From Bacteroidales bacterium (GTDB lineage: Bacteria; Bacteroidota; Bacteroidia; Bacteroidales; Muribaculaceae), in contig SUXI01000002.1 in the NCBI GenBank assembly GCA_015060975.1, positions 204,318 to 268,317 of the forward strand: 64,000 nt of DNA. Direction: 5' to 3'. A program made the position numbers and the translations under genes. This document shows positions 44,972 to 54,407 of this stretch, in pieces (position 1 is the stretch's first letter; each line of letters starts with the position of its first letter). The notes beneath the pieces are model-generated. The model saw nothing but the letters and a program-made list of their open reading frames with translations, was not told the origin of the DNA and searched no databases.

Positions 44972-45367
44972 ATGAAAGGAATTATAACCATACTTGCGAC
45001 ATTGATTATTACAATGAGTTCATTTATGTCTGTTGCAGACGAAAATGGACCAATAATGACATTTGAGACAAAAACACATGATTTTGGAACCATTAAAGAA
45101 GCTAACGGTCCTGTAACTTGCGATTTTGAGTTTACCAACACCGGAAACGAGCCATTAGTTATCATCTCAGCGACAGCAAGTTGTGGATGCACGCGTCCAA
45201 ATTACCCTAAAGAGCCTATTAAACCGGGTAAAAACGGAAAAATCACCGTAACCTACAACCCAAAGGGTCGTCCGGGTGAATTTGACAAAAGCATTAAAAT
45301 CCGTACAAATGGGAACAAACGACCAATATTAAAAATCACCGGTGTTGTGATTCCCCAAGAGGATTAA
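44972..45367 (+). CDS. DUF1573 secreted protein
   Basis: This 131-residue protein has a signal peptide (MKGIITILATLIITMSSFMSVA) and one DUF1573 Ig-like domain with THDFGTIKEANG, FTNTGNEPLVI, the typical ASCGCTRP cysteine motif and YNPKGRPGEFDKSI. Members are abundant in Bacteroidetes and are periplasmic or surface proteins of unknown role. The ATG at 44972 was chosen because it begins the signal peptide and follows the promoter. A terminator hairpin lies about 165 bases downstream. Confidence 0.88.
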   Translation: MKGIITILATLIITMSSFMSVADENGPIMTFETKTHDFGTIKEANGPVTCDFEFTNTGNEPLVIISATASCGCTRPNYPKEPIKPGKNGKITVTYNPKGRPGEFDKSIKIRTNGNKRPILKITGVVIPQED

Positions 45368-45532
45368 CCAATCAAGCCACATTTGCAATTATAGCTGATA
45401 TTATGCATCTTCGCATTTGCAACCAATAGCGATAATTCCTGGCAAAAACACAATCACGTCACCATAATTCTATTGGCTTATTCAATATAATCTCAGCTAT
45501 TTTTATTGCATTTAAAATAATCATGAAATATT

Positions 45533-45562
45533 AGGGAATTTACAAAAATTCCCTTTGTTTTT
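45533..45562 (+). terminator. Intrinsic terminator downstream of the DUF1573 gene
   Basis: A 9-base-pair stem (45533-45541 with 45546-45554) with loop ACAA is followed by TTGTTTTTT. Confidence 0.8.
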
Positions 45563-45647
45563 TATGTAATTGATACAATCTTAAAATAATTTTTGAGGTT
45601 CCACTTAAATAAGCCATCAAAAACTATTGTTTTTTCAATAAATTCAT

Positions 45648-45655
45648 TATCTTTG
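45648..45655 (+). promoter_or_regulatory. -7 promoter box of the leucine-rich-repeat gene
   Basis: TATCTTTG matches TAnnTTTG, with a TTG at 45627-45629, 18 bases upstream. The ATG is at 45690. Confidence 0.65.
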
Positions 45656-45689
45656 CAAATTAATAGGTATCAATTAGTTTAACATCACT

Positions 45690-47177
45690 ATGAATATAAA
45701 ATTTACACTCATCTCGCTAATGACCACTGTAGGTTTAAGTGCGTCTGCGATTTCAGTCACATCTACGTCAGGAAATCTTTCAACCGTAGTTGGAGAGAAC
45801 ATCGATGCCACTTCTCTTGAAATTTCAGGAGAAATAAATGCGGCAGACTTGGATTTCATCGCAAAGAAAATGACCTCGTTGTCAACTCTTGACATGTCTA
45901 ACGCAAAAATAGGTGCATACTCCGGTGCCCCTATCCTTCTTGGAAAAACAGAATATAATGCAAATTCATTACCTGCATATTCATTAGCTGGCACTTCTAT
46001 TCAATCGATAATTCTACCAAAAACATTGCAAATTATTGAAGACGGGGCATTATCATCAACAAAAATAACATCTATATCTATTCCTGAATCAGTAACTTCA
46101 ATAGGAATGGGTGCTTTCACAAACTGCGATGAGTTAGCCACTATAACTATCCCTTCAAACGTCACAAGTCTTGGCTCATACGCTTTTTCGGGTTGCGATA
46201 AACTTACATCTGCAACATTGTATGTTACATATCTTGGAGAATCAACATTTGAACATTGTGTTGCGCTTAAATCAATTACAGCACCATCTCTTTTGACAAT
46301 AGGCGATGCCGCATTTAACAATTGTTCCGCTCTTGAAGAATTTAATTTCGCTAATACACTCAGAGCAATCGGTAACAACGCATTCCAAAATAGCGGCTTG
46401 AAATCAATCGATTTCACAAATACTTCTTTACTTGAATCAATCGGAGCATGGGCATTTGCGCAATGCAGCAATTTAACATCTGCCATAATGAACGACAAAA
46501 TCACAACAATAGGTGAAGGAGCATTCTTTGACAACATCAATTTAAGCACATTCAATATGCCTCTTGCTTGTACTGTTGCATCAGAATATGTACTAAAAGG
46601 CAATACAAGCATTGACACGACAAACATGCTTAATGACAATGTGTCTCGCATCGAAAAATATGCGTTAATGGGCATGAACCACTTAACAACTTTCACACTT
46701 CCAGGGGCATTAAACTACATTGGTGACAATGCATTTGAAGGATGGACTTCCCTAACCAAACTTAATGCCGAAAACATTGTTAGCGAAGTGCCCGCATTAG
46801 GTAATACAGTATGGAATGGCATTGACCAATCAAAAGTTGAGTTAGTTGCAAGCCAAGAACTTTTAAATCAATATCCATTATATGACCAATGGTGTGAGTT
46901 CAAAATTTCAGGAGTATCTTCTGTTGAAGACATTGCTATCGAAACAAGTGCAGATGTTAGAGCATATTTTGTTGGATATGACTTAGTAGTAGAAGCCGGT
47001 CAAGAAATAGCAATGGTTTCTATTTATGACTCATCGGCTCGTCAATATGGAATTGAGACTAACGGTGGAAATCAAGTAACAATAAACACTTCTGATTGGA
47101 ATTGTCGCTTATACATCGTAAAAGTAATTCTTGCCGATGGAAATGCTACAACAATAAAAATCGCACGAAACAATTAA
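45690..47177 (+). CDS. BspA-type leucine-rich-repeat secreted protein
   Basis: This 495-residue protein has a signal peptide (about 19 residues) and an array of BspA/LRR_5-type repeats from about 80 to 400 (for example ITSISIPESVTSIGMGAFTN, with recurring IPxxVTxIGxxAFxxC). The last about 75 residues (VGYDLVVEAGQEIAMVSIYD, LYIVKVILADG) look like a T9SS-type sorting domain but lack the usual NP motif. Related proteins are surface adhesins in oral Bacteroidales; that role here is inference. Monocistronic, with its own promoter. Confidence 0.87.
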   Translation: MNIKFTLISLMTTVGLSASAISVTSTSGNLSTVVGENIDATSLEISGEINAADLDFIAKKMTSLSTLDMSNAKIGAYSGAPILLGKTEYNANSLPAYSLAGTSIQSIILPKTLQIIEDGALSSTKITSISIPESVTSIGMGAFTNCDELATITIPSNVTSLGSYAFSGCDKLTSATLYVTYLGESTFEHCVALKSITAPSLLTIGDAAFNNCSALEEFNFANTLRAIGNNAFQNSGLKSIDFTNTSLLESIGAWAFAQCSNLTSAIMNDKITTIGEGAFFDNINLSTFNMPLACTVASEYVLKGNTSIDTTNMLNDNVSRIEKYALMGMNHLTTFTLPGALNYIGDNAFEGWTSLTKLNAENIVSEVPALGNTVWNGIDQSKVELVASQELLNQYPLYDQWCEFKISGVSSVEDIAIETSADVRAYFVGYDLVVEAGQEIAMVSIYDSSARQYGIETNGGNQVTINTSDWNCRLYIVKVILADGNATTIKIARNN

Positions 47178-47214
47178 TTTAAAACTACTACATATTTGAC
47201 TATTTTAGCCTATT

Positions 47215-47994
47215 ATGGGTAAAAATAAGCTGAAAAAGTTTAGGGATATGGAAACCATCGACTTTGTGTTTCAATATCCCTTTGCTGTATTAAAAGAACA
47301 AGGATTTCCTCTCAAAGGAAATTGGCATAAAGAGTTTTTCAACAACGACAACCCTATTGTCTTAGAATTGGGTTGTGGGAAAGGAGAATATGCTGTGGGG
47401 CTTGCCCGCAAGTTTCCCAATAAGAATTTCATAGGCATTGATATAAAGGGTGCTCGAATGTGGACCGGTGCTTGTCAGGCGCGCAATGAAGGATTGAAAA
47501 ATGTAGCGTTTCTTCGCACCAATATTGAATTATTGCCACATTTCTTTGCCGCAGGAGAAGTATCTGAAATATGGATTACTTTTCCTGATCCTCAAATGAA
47601 AAAAGTGCGAAAACGCCTCACTTCAACACGTTTCCTTGAGCTTTATCGTGAAGTGCTGAGACCTGAAGGACTTGTGCATCTTAAAACAGATAGCCCATTC
47701 CTTTACACATATACACACCTGCTCGTAGAACTCAATAAATTACCGGCAATCGTTGACACCAACGATCTATATCACTCCGATTATGTGAGCGATATCCTCG
47801 AGATAAAGACATTCTACGAACAACAATGGCTCGACCGAGGGTTAACAATCAAATATATCAGTTTCCCACTCGACCACACTACCATGTTGCAAGAACCTGA
47901 AGTAGAAATAGAATTTGATACTTATCGCAGTTTCTCTCGTGGCGAACTCCAATGCCCTGAACTCTGCAACCCCAAAGTAACACCCAAAGAATAA
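47215..47994 (+). CDS. trmB: tRNA (guanine-N7-)-methyltransferase
   Basis: This 259-residue SAM-dependent enzyme forms m7G46 in tRNAs. It has the SAM motif [16 protein letters not shown] (about 50-65), [11 protein letters not shown], and the signature [16 protein letters not shown], plus [12 protein letters not shown]. An N-terminal extension of about 40 residues is typical of the Bacteroidetes form. It lies 16 bases upstream of the Mrp gene and is probably co-transcribed with it. Confidence 0.95.
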   Translation: MGKNKLKKFRDMETIDFVFQYPFAVLKEQGFPLKGNWHKEFFNNDNPIVLELGCGKGEYAVGLARKFPNKNFIGIDIKGARMWTGACQARNEGLKNVAFLRTNIELLPHFFAAGEVSEIWITFPDPQMKKVRKRLTSTRFLELYREVLRPEGLVHLKTDSPFLYTYTHLLVELNKLPAIVDTNDLYHSDYVSDILEIKTFYEQQWLDRGLTIKYISFPLDHTTMLQEPEVEIEFDTYRSFSRGELQCPELCNPKVTPKE

Positions 47995-48010
47995 TCTAAA
48001 AACATATATA

Positions 48011-49120
48011 ATGGAACGTTTATATCCGGCATTGATTATTGATGCACTCAAAAATGTGCGCTATCCCGGTAATGGGAAAAATATCGTGGAACTCGACATG
48101 GTTGAGGACGATATTCGCATTGATGGTAACAAGGTGTCGTTCTCACTCATTTTTGAGAAACCTACCGACCCTTTTATGAAATCACTTGTAAAGGCTGCCG
48201 AAACGGCTATCCTCACACATATTTCTCCCGAAGTGGAGATTAAGGGTAATATCGCGGTAAAAACACGCAAACCATTGCCCGAAAAACCGGCAAACCCACT
48301 CCCCGGTGTTAAAAACATTATAGGTATATCATCGGGTAAAGGTGGTGTAGGCAAGTCAACAGTAGCTAGCAACCTTGCCGTGGCTCTTGCTCGTGAAGGA
48401 TATAAGGTGGGATTGCTTGATGCCGATATCTTTGGTCCGTCGGTGCCTAAAATGTTTGGCGTGGAAGACGAGCAACTTTTTATGCACAATGTTGATGGTC
48501 GCGACCTCATTATCCCTATCGAAAAATATGGTATAAAACTACTTTCAATCGGCTTTGTAGTTGATAAGAACTCACCGGTTTTGTGGCGTGGCGGTATGGC
48601 GTCAAATGCACTCAAACAACTTATTACCGATGCCGATTGGGGCGAACTCGATTACTTCCTCATCGACATGCCTCCCGGCACAAGCGACATTCATCTCACT
48701 CTTGTGCAAACCCTCGGCATTACCGGGGTGGTAATAGTGAGTACTCCTCAACAAGTGGCTCTTGCTGATGCTCGCAAAGGTATTGCGATGTTTACCGGAG
48801 AGAAAGTAAATGTACCTATCTTGGGATTGGTAGAGAATATGGCATGGTTTACTCCGGCACCTCACCCCGAAGAACGTTACTACATCTTCGGTCGCGAAGG
48901 GGGAGTTGAACTTGCAAAAGAATTGGGGGTGAAATTGCTCGCCCAAATTCCGGTTGTGGGAACGATATGTGAAGGTGGAGATAATGGAGCTCCTATCGCT
49001 CTTGAGGATAGCATTGCCGGACAAGCATTTATGCACCTCGCCCACGAAACAATCGATACAATAAATACACGCAATAACGATCTTCCTCCAACGGTAAAGG
49101 TTGATGTATCAAAACGATAA
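48011..49120 (+). CDS. apbC: Mrp/ApbC iron-sulfur cluster carrier-like ATPase
   Basis: This 369-residue protein joins an N-terminal MIP18-like domain (about 1-85) to a ParA/MinD-type P-loop ATPase with SSGKGGVGKSTVASN (about 107-121), LDADIFGPSVP and DMPPGTSDIHLT. It is expected to carry and transfer Fe-S clusters. The CxxC pair that binds the cluster in E. coli Mrp is absent: the matching place reads ENMAWFTPAPHPEERYYIFG. From memory other Bacteroidetes copies also read AWFTPA here, so cluster binding must differ or be absent. Confidence 0.9.
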   Translation: MERLYPALIIDALKNVRYPGNGKNIVELDMVEDDIRIDGNKVSFSLIFEKPTDPFMKSLVKAAETAILTHISPEVEIKGNIAVKTRKPLPEKPANPLPGVKNIIGISSGKGGVGKSTVASNLAVALAREGYKVGLLDADIFGPSVPKMFGVEDEQLFMHNVDGRDLIIPIEKYGIKLLSIGFVVDKNSPVLWRGGMASNALKQLITDADWGELDYFLIDMPPGTSDIHLTLVQTLGITGVVIVSTPQQVALADARKGIAMFTGEKVNVPILGLVENMAWFTPAPHPEERYYIFGREGGVELAKELGVKLLAQIPVVGTICEGGDNGAPIALEDSIAGQAFMHLAHETIDTINTRNNDLPPTVKVDVSKR

Positions 49121-49138
49121 AAAGCCTCATTTTGCATT

Positions 49139-50068
49139 ATGAAAAAGTGGATTTTTACAACATTATTTCTTGTGATGCTTACTCTCTTTTTGGCTAAGAA
49201 CAAAAATAGTGACATAATGCAATCGTCGAATTTGACGGTCACAAGTGGAGAACTAAAACATCTTGACCTTTATTCTCCAGAAATGAATGAAACTATCAAG
49301 GTTGATGTGTGGACTCCCGATGGATATAATAAGGGTGTAAAATATCCGGTGATTTACATGCACGATGGGCAAAACCTTTTTGATGCCAATTCCACATGGA
49401 ATCATCAGGCATGGGAAATTGACTCGGTGATGGGCAAATTACTTGATGCTGATAGTATCAAGCCTGCAATCGTGGTAGGGGTATATAGCGTTGACACCAC
49501 TCGATTGAGTGATCTCATGCCCGAAAAACCACTTAAATATCTCACAACTGATAGCGTCAAGACCTTCATTGACTCATATATGTGTAAGGGATTATACCGC
49601 GCCGATGAATATTTGGCATTTATAGTCAATACATTGCGCCCGATTATAAACGAAAACTATTCGACCGATACCACCATGCAAGCCACCTCGATAATGGGAT
49701 CAAGCATGGGTGGATTAATTTCTATCTATGGCATGTGTGAATACCCTCAAATATTTGGCTCGGCAGGATGTTTATCGACCCATTGGAGTGGTGCAATAAA
49801 TCGCAATGAAGATTTTCCCGGAGCGATGCGCCGATATTTGATTGAATCATTGCCACGCACCGGTGAGCATCGATTATATATGGACTGTGGAGATAAAACA
49901 ATTGATTCGGTATATATCCCATATTTTCACGCAATGAATGCCCTTGCCGACTCGCTCGGATATAAAGGCGACCGCTTGATGACGCCTTTCTTCCCGGGTC
50001 ACGCCCACGAAGAACGAGCATGGGCAAGCCGAGTTGCAGAACCATTGAAGTTCCTATTAAAGAAATAA
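49139..50068 (+). CDS. Exported alpha/beta-hydrolase esterase
   Basis: This 309-residue protein has an N-terminal hydrophobic signal or anchor (about 4-18) and a PF00756-type esterase domain: YPVIYMHDGQNLFD, the nucleophile elbow GSSMGG (about 187-192), and a C-terminal GHAHEERAW with the catalytic His. Such enzymes act on feruloyl or acetyl esters, siderophores or S-formylglutathione; the substrate is not readable here. It starts 18 bases after apbC and is followed after 13 bases by a DUF6056 gene. Confidence 0.85.
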   Translation: MKKWIFTTLFLVMLTLFLAKNKNSDIMQSSNLTVTSGELKHLDLYSPEMNETIKVDVWTPDGYNKGVKYPVIYMHDGQNLFDANSTWNHQAWEIDSVMGKLLDADSIKPAIVVGVYSVDTTRLSDLMPEKPLKYLTTDSVKTFIDSYMCKGLYRADEYLAFIVNTLRPIINENYSTDTTMQATSIMGSSMGGLISIYGMCEYPQIFGSAGCLSTHWSGAINRNEDFPGAMRRYLIESLPRTGEHRLYMDCGDKTIDSVYIPYFHAMNALADSLGYKGDRLMTPFFPGHAHEERAWASRVAEPLKFLLKK

Positions 50069-50081
50069 CACAACTGTTACC

Positions 50082-51641
50082 ATGCTACAAACAAAGAGAA
50101 ATTGGGTAATAGCTTCTTTGTTGCTATTCATATTTATATGCTATGTGATATTTGAAATGTTTATGCCCTATTCGGGTGATGACCTTGCTCACATGGTGTC
50201 AACATCAAAATATTTTGAGACGCACCCTATATGGCGTTATCCTTTTTTCTTTGTAGGACATTGGCTTGATACCAACGGGCGTCTTGCCGACAAAATAAAT
50301 CCCATTTTATTCATCACACTCCCACATTGGATAAATGCACTGATTGCTGCTATTTCAGTCCCTTCGATGATGTGGATTGTATTGAAACATTGTAATTTCA
50401 AATCAAATCACATTACAGCATCGGTTGTTGCATTAGCTTTATTGGTATTCGTTCTCCCCTGGTGGGACTCTATGCAAGCATTTGTGTGTATATATAATTA
50501 CATTATTGCCACTTTGCTTCCTCTATTGTTTTTATATTTATTGCAACGCCAAAGTAATAACGCTTCATCACATTGGATTGTGAGATGGGGTTGCTATCTG
50601 CTTTCGCTCATTGCCGGCATGATGCATGAGGCTATTGGAGTGCCTTTAGCTTGTGGATTGATTGCCTACCAAATAATGACAAATGTGTGGAAAGAGCTTA
50701 ATGTAATACAGCGTCGCATGGTTATGATATTTATGTGTGGTGTGGCATGGGGATTTTTCGCGCCATCATTATGGAGCCGTTTGGGACTAGATACTACCCC
50801 CGATGATCCATTACTATTATTGATGCTCAAAAGCGATAGCTTAGCATTGTTATTATTGATTTTCATCGCTGCCGGTCTATGCTGTGCCAATACCCGCAAA
50901 GCGATATTGAAAGCTGCTCACACACCTTGGATAATATTTGCCATCGCCGCAATAGCATCGATGTGTTTCAGTGCAATGTCGGGCATTGTAGGTCGCAGTG
51001 GCTGGTTTGCTCAAGTATTTGCCATTATCGCCATATTCCGCTGGATAACCTCACATGACTATAATATCAATCGCATCACAGGGGGAATAATTTCAACGAT
51101 TTTAATTCTTGCAATAATTTTCCATTATGCAGAAACTGCTCGTTGGCAAATGAAATTGGGCAAAGAGATAGAAACTGTGGCACAAATGTATGGCGAATCA
51201 AAAGATGGGCAAGTATATTTTGATGCCACCCGCGATAACGAATTGCCATGGTGGACGCTTAATAAAACCCGAGGCGTACCCGATGCCGATGACCTATATC
51301 TCCTCTTAACATTTTCAAATTATTATCGCACCGAAAAACAAGATTTATTGATTCTTCTCCCTACCGAAATCATCAACATTGATTTTGAGAACCTTAGAGA
51401 AGGTGTTAAATATCAAGGAACAGCAAAGTTGTCAAATGGAGATATAGTCACAACTGATTCTGTAACAAGAATACAAGTTTTAAAATCAGGTCGAGAAGAT
51501 TTATCAGTTGATATTTGGATTGATGAGAACAATGTAGAATGGATTGTTAACTATTTTAATTTCAATGGCACGCCGTTGACTCATTTAACCCCACGCATCA
51601 TTGACCCCGGAGATAGACTCACTCCATGTGTGGTAAACTGA
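50082..51641 (+). CDS. DUF6056-like multi-pass membrane protein
   Basis: This 519-residue protein has about ten membrane helices over residues 10-350 and a soluble C-terminal domain of about 150 residues. The first loop carries YSGDDLAHMV, an Asp-Asp motif reminiscent of GT-C glycosyltransferases acting on lipid-linked sugars. DUF6056 members often lie in polysaccharide or O-antigen loci. A role in glycan modification is inference. It is the last gene of the trmB-apbC-esterase direction and is followed by convergent genes. Confidence 0.78.
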   Translation: MLQTKRNWVIASLLLFIFICYVIFEMFMPYSGDDLAHMVSTSKYFETHPIWRYPFFFVGHWLDTNGRLADKINPILFITLPHWINALIAAISVPSMMWIVLKHCNFKSNHITASVVALALLVFVLPWWDSMQAFVCIYNYIIATLLPLLFLYLLQRQSNNASSHWIVRWGCYLLSLIAGMMHEAIGVPLACGLIAYQIMTNVWKELNVIQRRMVMIFMCGVAWGFFAPSLWSRLGLDTTPDDPLLLLMLKSDSLALLLLIFIAAGLCCANTRKAILKAAHTPWIIFAIAAIASMCFSAMSGIVGRSGWFAQVFAIIAIFRWITSHDYNINRITGGIISTILILAIIFHYAETARWQMKLGKEIETVAQMYGESKDGQVYFDATRDNELPWWTLNKTRGVPDADDLYLLLTFSNYYRTEKQDLLILLPTEIINIDFENLREGVKYQGTAKLSNGDIVTTDSVTRIQVLKSGREDLSVDIWIDENNVEWIVNYFNFNGTPLTHLTPRIIDPGDRLTPCVVN

Positions 51642-51683
51642 ATATTTGAAAACAGATACTATTTCGCCAGGTTCGATATGTGA

Positions 51684-52217
51684 TTAATTGTGCATTGCAT
51701 CGAAAAAGTGCCACATTGCGATGCCACCCGACACAGACACATTTAGGGAGTGTTTAGTGCCACATTGAGGGATTTCGATACACACATCGCATGCATTGAC
51801 AACCTCTTGATCGACCCCATTTACTTCATTGCCAAACACAATAGCATATTTTTGCCCTTTTTCCACAATAAAGTGTTGCAACGCCACACTGCCTTTAACT
51901 TGTTCAAGGCAACAAAGAGTGTAACCTTCCTCTTTTAATTGTTTGACGCATTCAAGTGTCGATTCATAATATTCCCACTCAACCGAATCTTCGGCACCAA
52001 GAGCCGTTTTGTGTATCTCATTGCTTGGAGGAGTTGCCGTGATGCCACAAAGCATCAATCGGGAAACAAGAAACGCATCGGCTGTGCGAAACACCGAGCC
52101 TACGTTATTAAGACTTCGTATATTATCAAGGACCACCACTATAGGCAGTTTTTCCACTTGTGTTTTATACTCATCGACCGACACTCGGTCAAGATCCCAT
52201 ATAGTTTTTTTCTCCAT
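51684..52217 (-). CDS. SpoU/TrmH-family RNA 2'-O-methyltransferase
   Basis: This 177-residue SPOUT enzyme has motif 1 LDNIRSLNNVGSVFRTADAF, motif 2 YAIVFGNEVNGVDQEVV and motif 3 IEIPQCGTKHSLNVSVSGG, which form the knotted SAM site. It resembles short TrmH/TrmL-type tRNA methyltransferases; the exact RNA target is not clear. The ATG at 52217, 7 bases after the LolE-like stop, was chosen over an upstream extension that would overlap that gene. Confidence 0.9.
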   Translation of the reverse strand: MEKKTIWDLDRVSVDEYKTQVEKLPIVVVLDNIRSLNNVGSVFRTADAFLVSRLMLCGITATPPSNEIHKTALGAEDSVEWEYYESTLECVKQLKEEGYTLCCLEQVKGSVALQHFIVEKGQKYAIVFGNEVNGVDQEVVNACDVCIEIPQCGTKHSLNVSVSGGIAMWHFFDAMHN

Positions 52218-52224
52218 ATTAAAA

Positions 52225-53445
52225 TTAGCTTTTAAGACGTTGACGGGTGAACACCGAGGTAATTTGTGATGTAATAAATCCCACCACAAGAACCAAAACA
52301 AACACCACCAACAAATCAGTGGCTACAACTCTCACCGGATAGGAGTCAATAACTAAAGCCGATGGGTCGCCATTGAGTTTGATAAAATTGCCATACTGCT
52401 GCGCCAAACACAACATCACTCCAACAATAATACCAATCACGCCACCAACAAACGAAATCAGCCAGCCTTCGAGTATAAAAATGCGGGTAATCATTCTGCG
52501 TGTTGCCCCAAGTGCGTTGAACGTCATTATGTTTTCATCTTTTTCGATAACAAGCATCGAGAGTGTTGAAATAATATTAAATGAGGCTATTACAAGAACA
52601 AACGCCAGCATGAGAAATGTAACCCACTTTTCAATCGAAATCATTTTAAATGACTGTTCGTGCTGCTCATAACGATCTTTTATTTCATATTCATCACCTA
52701 TCACATTTGAAAGTTTGTCAATTATGACATCAACATCCGTTCCATTACAAACAGCAATCCCCACCGAACTCGCTTGTGTTGTATATTCAAGTAATTTGCG
52801 AGCATTTTCAAGAGGTAGAATTATATAGTCGGCATCATATTCGGGCTGGTTAACCTGAAACACAGCTGAGACAGCGAGAGAGTCCATGCGGAAAGCCGTC
52901 ATTGGATTAGCCGGATTAATTCGACCGGTGCGAACAGGCACACATACACATAAATAATCATTTGCCCCGGCTCTCGCATCCAATCCTAAAGCCACCCCAA
53001 CACTTAATGCCGCACAACTCAAGTCACCGGGTTCAAGAATCAGTTCTCCATCAATAATTATTGAATCAATATTTACGAGTTGACTGCATTCAGCATCAAC
53101 ACCTTTAATCATCACAGGCATCTGCTTTTCACTGAAAATAGCAAATGCCCGCTCCTCTATCTCGGGAAGTGCGATTTTCACGCCTTCTATCTTACTTATG
53201 ACTTGAGCCAACGAGTCGGCATTCTCTATAGTTTTTCCTTTTGCAGGCAACACCCTTAGTTCGGGGTCGAGCCGGGACAAATAACGTGCCGATATATCCT
53301 CAAAGCCATTAAACACCGACAGCACACACACTATAGCCATTGTGGCAACTGCGACACCAATGACCGAAATCAATGAAATCACATTTACCACATGGTGGGT
53401 TTTCTTTGAAAACAAATACCTTAATGCAATTCTCAATGAGAACAT
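52225..53445 (-). CDS. LolC/LolE-type ABC transporter permease
   Basis: This 406-residue inner-membrane protein has the N-terminal helix of the family (RIALRYLFSKKTHHVVNVIS, then VATMAIVCVLSVFNGF), a large periplasmic domain (about 50-260) and three C-terminal FtsX-type helices (from about 280; TFLMLAFVLVIASFNIISTL). It resembles subunits that release lipoproteins from the inner membrane to LolA. The ATPase partner is not adjacent. It lies between rbfA (13 bases) and the SpoU methyltransferase (7 bases) in one run. Confidence 0.9.
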   Translation of the reverse strand: MFSLRIALRYLFSKKTHHVVNVISLISVIGVAVATMAIVCVLSVFNGFEDISARYLSRLDPELRVLPAKGKTIENADSLAQVISKIEGVKIALPEIEERAFAIFSEKQMPVMIKGVDAECSQLVNIDSIIIDGELILEPGDLSCAALSVGVALGLDARAGANDYLCVCVPVRTGRINPANPMTAFRMDSLAVSAVFQVNQPEYDADYIILPLENARKLLEYTTQASSVGIAVCNGTDVDVIIDKLSNVIGDEYEIKDRYEQHEQSFKMISIEKWVTFLMLAFVLVIASFNIISTLSMLVIEKDENIMTFNALGATRRMITRIFILEGWLISFVGGVIGIIVGVMLCLAQQYGNFIKLNGDPSALVIDSYPVRVVATDLLVVFVLVLVVGFITSQITSVFTRQRLKS

Positions 53446-53458
53446 TAATAAATATAAG

Positions 53459-53797
53459 TTATTTGTCTTTCAATAAATTATCTATATTTTCAATATAATC
53501 GAGCGAATCATCGATAAAGAATGACAACTCAGGAGTTTTGCGAAGTTGATAACGCACCACTTGAGCTAATTCATAGCGAATTTCTCGTGCGCTCTTATTG
53601 ATACTTTCAATCAATTCCCCGGCTTTTCCCGATGGAAATATCGATAAATAAACTCGGGCAATACTTAAATCGGGAGAAACCCTTACCGCACTCACCGACA
53701 CGATAACACCATGAACTTTAGCCGTTTGACGACGAAATATCTCACTAAGCTCCTTTTGGAGCAAACGTGCTATTTTTGCTTGACGTGTTGTTTCCAT
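53459..53797 (-). CDS. rbfA: 30S ribosome-binding factor A
   Basis: This 112-residue KH-like protein assists 16S rRNA processing and 30S maturation, especially in the cold. The sequence TRQAKIARLLQKELSEIFRR, VSPDLSIARVYLSIF, RYELAQVVRYQLRKTPEL and FFIDDSLDYIENI follows the family throughout. It is the first gene of the minus-strand run with the LolE-like permease. Confidence 0.93.
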   Translation of the reverse strand: METTRQAKIARLLQKELSEIFRRQTAKVHGVIVSVSAVRVSPDLSIARVYLSIFPSGKAGELIESINKSAREIRYELAQVVRYQLRKTPELSFFIDDSLDYIENIDNLLKDK

Positions 53798-53908
53798 AAA
53801 AATTTATTTTGCGCCTATTTCAACCGCGCAATATGTTTATTAATAAAAAATATTCCATTAAAGACAAGTAAGAATCCCTCCCATTCTACCCATCCTCAAA
53901 AATCCTCA

Positions 53909-53916
53909 CAAATATA
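53909..53916 (-). promoter_or_regulatory. -7 promoter box of rbfA
   Basis: On the minus strand it reads TATATTTG (TAnnTTTG), about 110 bases upstream of the rbfA ATG. Confidence 0.45.
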
Positions 53917-54068
53917 ACACATTTACGCAAATAATAGCAAACTCATAAATATGTAATTTCAATATTCATGGGTTTTTCTATAAATACCACAAATCAACAA
54001 ACCTTGCAATCTCCATATACCTCACTTTTATTCAATAAATAATATTTGCAATTATTTTTGATTTACAT

Positions 54069-54076
54069 TATCTTTG
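54069..54076 (+). promoter_or_regulatory. -7 promoter box of the divIC-like gene, leaderless arrangement
   Basis: TATCTTTG ends only 5 bases before the ATG at 54082, so transcription should begin at or within a few bases of the start codon. Confidence 0.7.
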
Positions 54077-54081
54077 CAGTT

Positions 54082-54396
54082 ATGGAACAAAACAACACAA
54101 ATACAAGTTGGATAAAGCGATATATAAAGATTCCTTTCATCTTGATTATGGCATATATCGTGTATATGTCTATATTCAGCGAATACTCAGTGGCAACCCG
54201 TTTTGAACTTGACAAGAAAATCGACAGCCTTGAGCAGGAAATAAACACATATAACGACACAATAAGGCATTATTCCATTCTAAACGAACGCATAAGCAAA
54301 GACCCCGAAGCAATGGAACGAGTAGTGAGAGAGCAATATCACATGAATCGCCCCAATGAAGATGTATATGTATTTGTTGAAGAAGATGACAAATAA
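54082..54396 (+). CDS. Septum formation initiator (DivIC/FtsB-like)
   Basis: This 104-residue bitopic membrane protein has one helix (about 17-35) followed by a short coiled coil (FELDKKIDSLEQEINTYND) and the conserved ERVVREQYHMNRPNEDVYVF ending. It is expected to join the divisome through FtsL/FtsQ-like partners. The ATG at 54082 was chosen over an upstream open frame because the promoter box lies directly in front of it. A second membrane protein gene follows 11 bases later. Confidence 0.88.
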   Translation: MEQNNTNTSWIKRYIKIPFILIMAYIVYMSIFSEYSVATRFELDKKIDSLEQEINTYNDTIRHYSILNERISKDPEAMERVVREQYHMNRPNEDVYVFVEEDDK

Positions 54397-54407
54397 TTTA
54401 TTTTGAC

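Larger units (their letters stand above)
45368..45689 (+). other. Structured intergenic region with long hairpin
   Basis: No gene. A long interrupted stem brings 45384-45403 together with 45488-45510 (6, 8 and 4 paired bases: TGCAAT/ATTGCA, ATAGCTGA/TCAGCTAT, ATTA/TAAT). Inside it, CCAATAG at 45423-45429 pairs with CTATTGG at 45470-45476. This could be a structured RNA in the DUF1573 3' end or a small palindromic element. A terminator and the promoter of the next gene follow. Confidence 0.5.
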
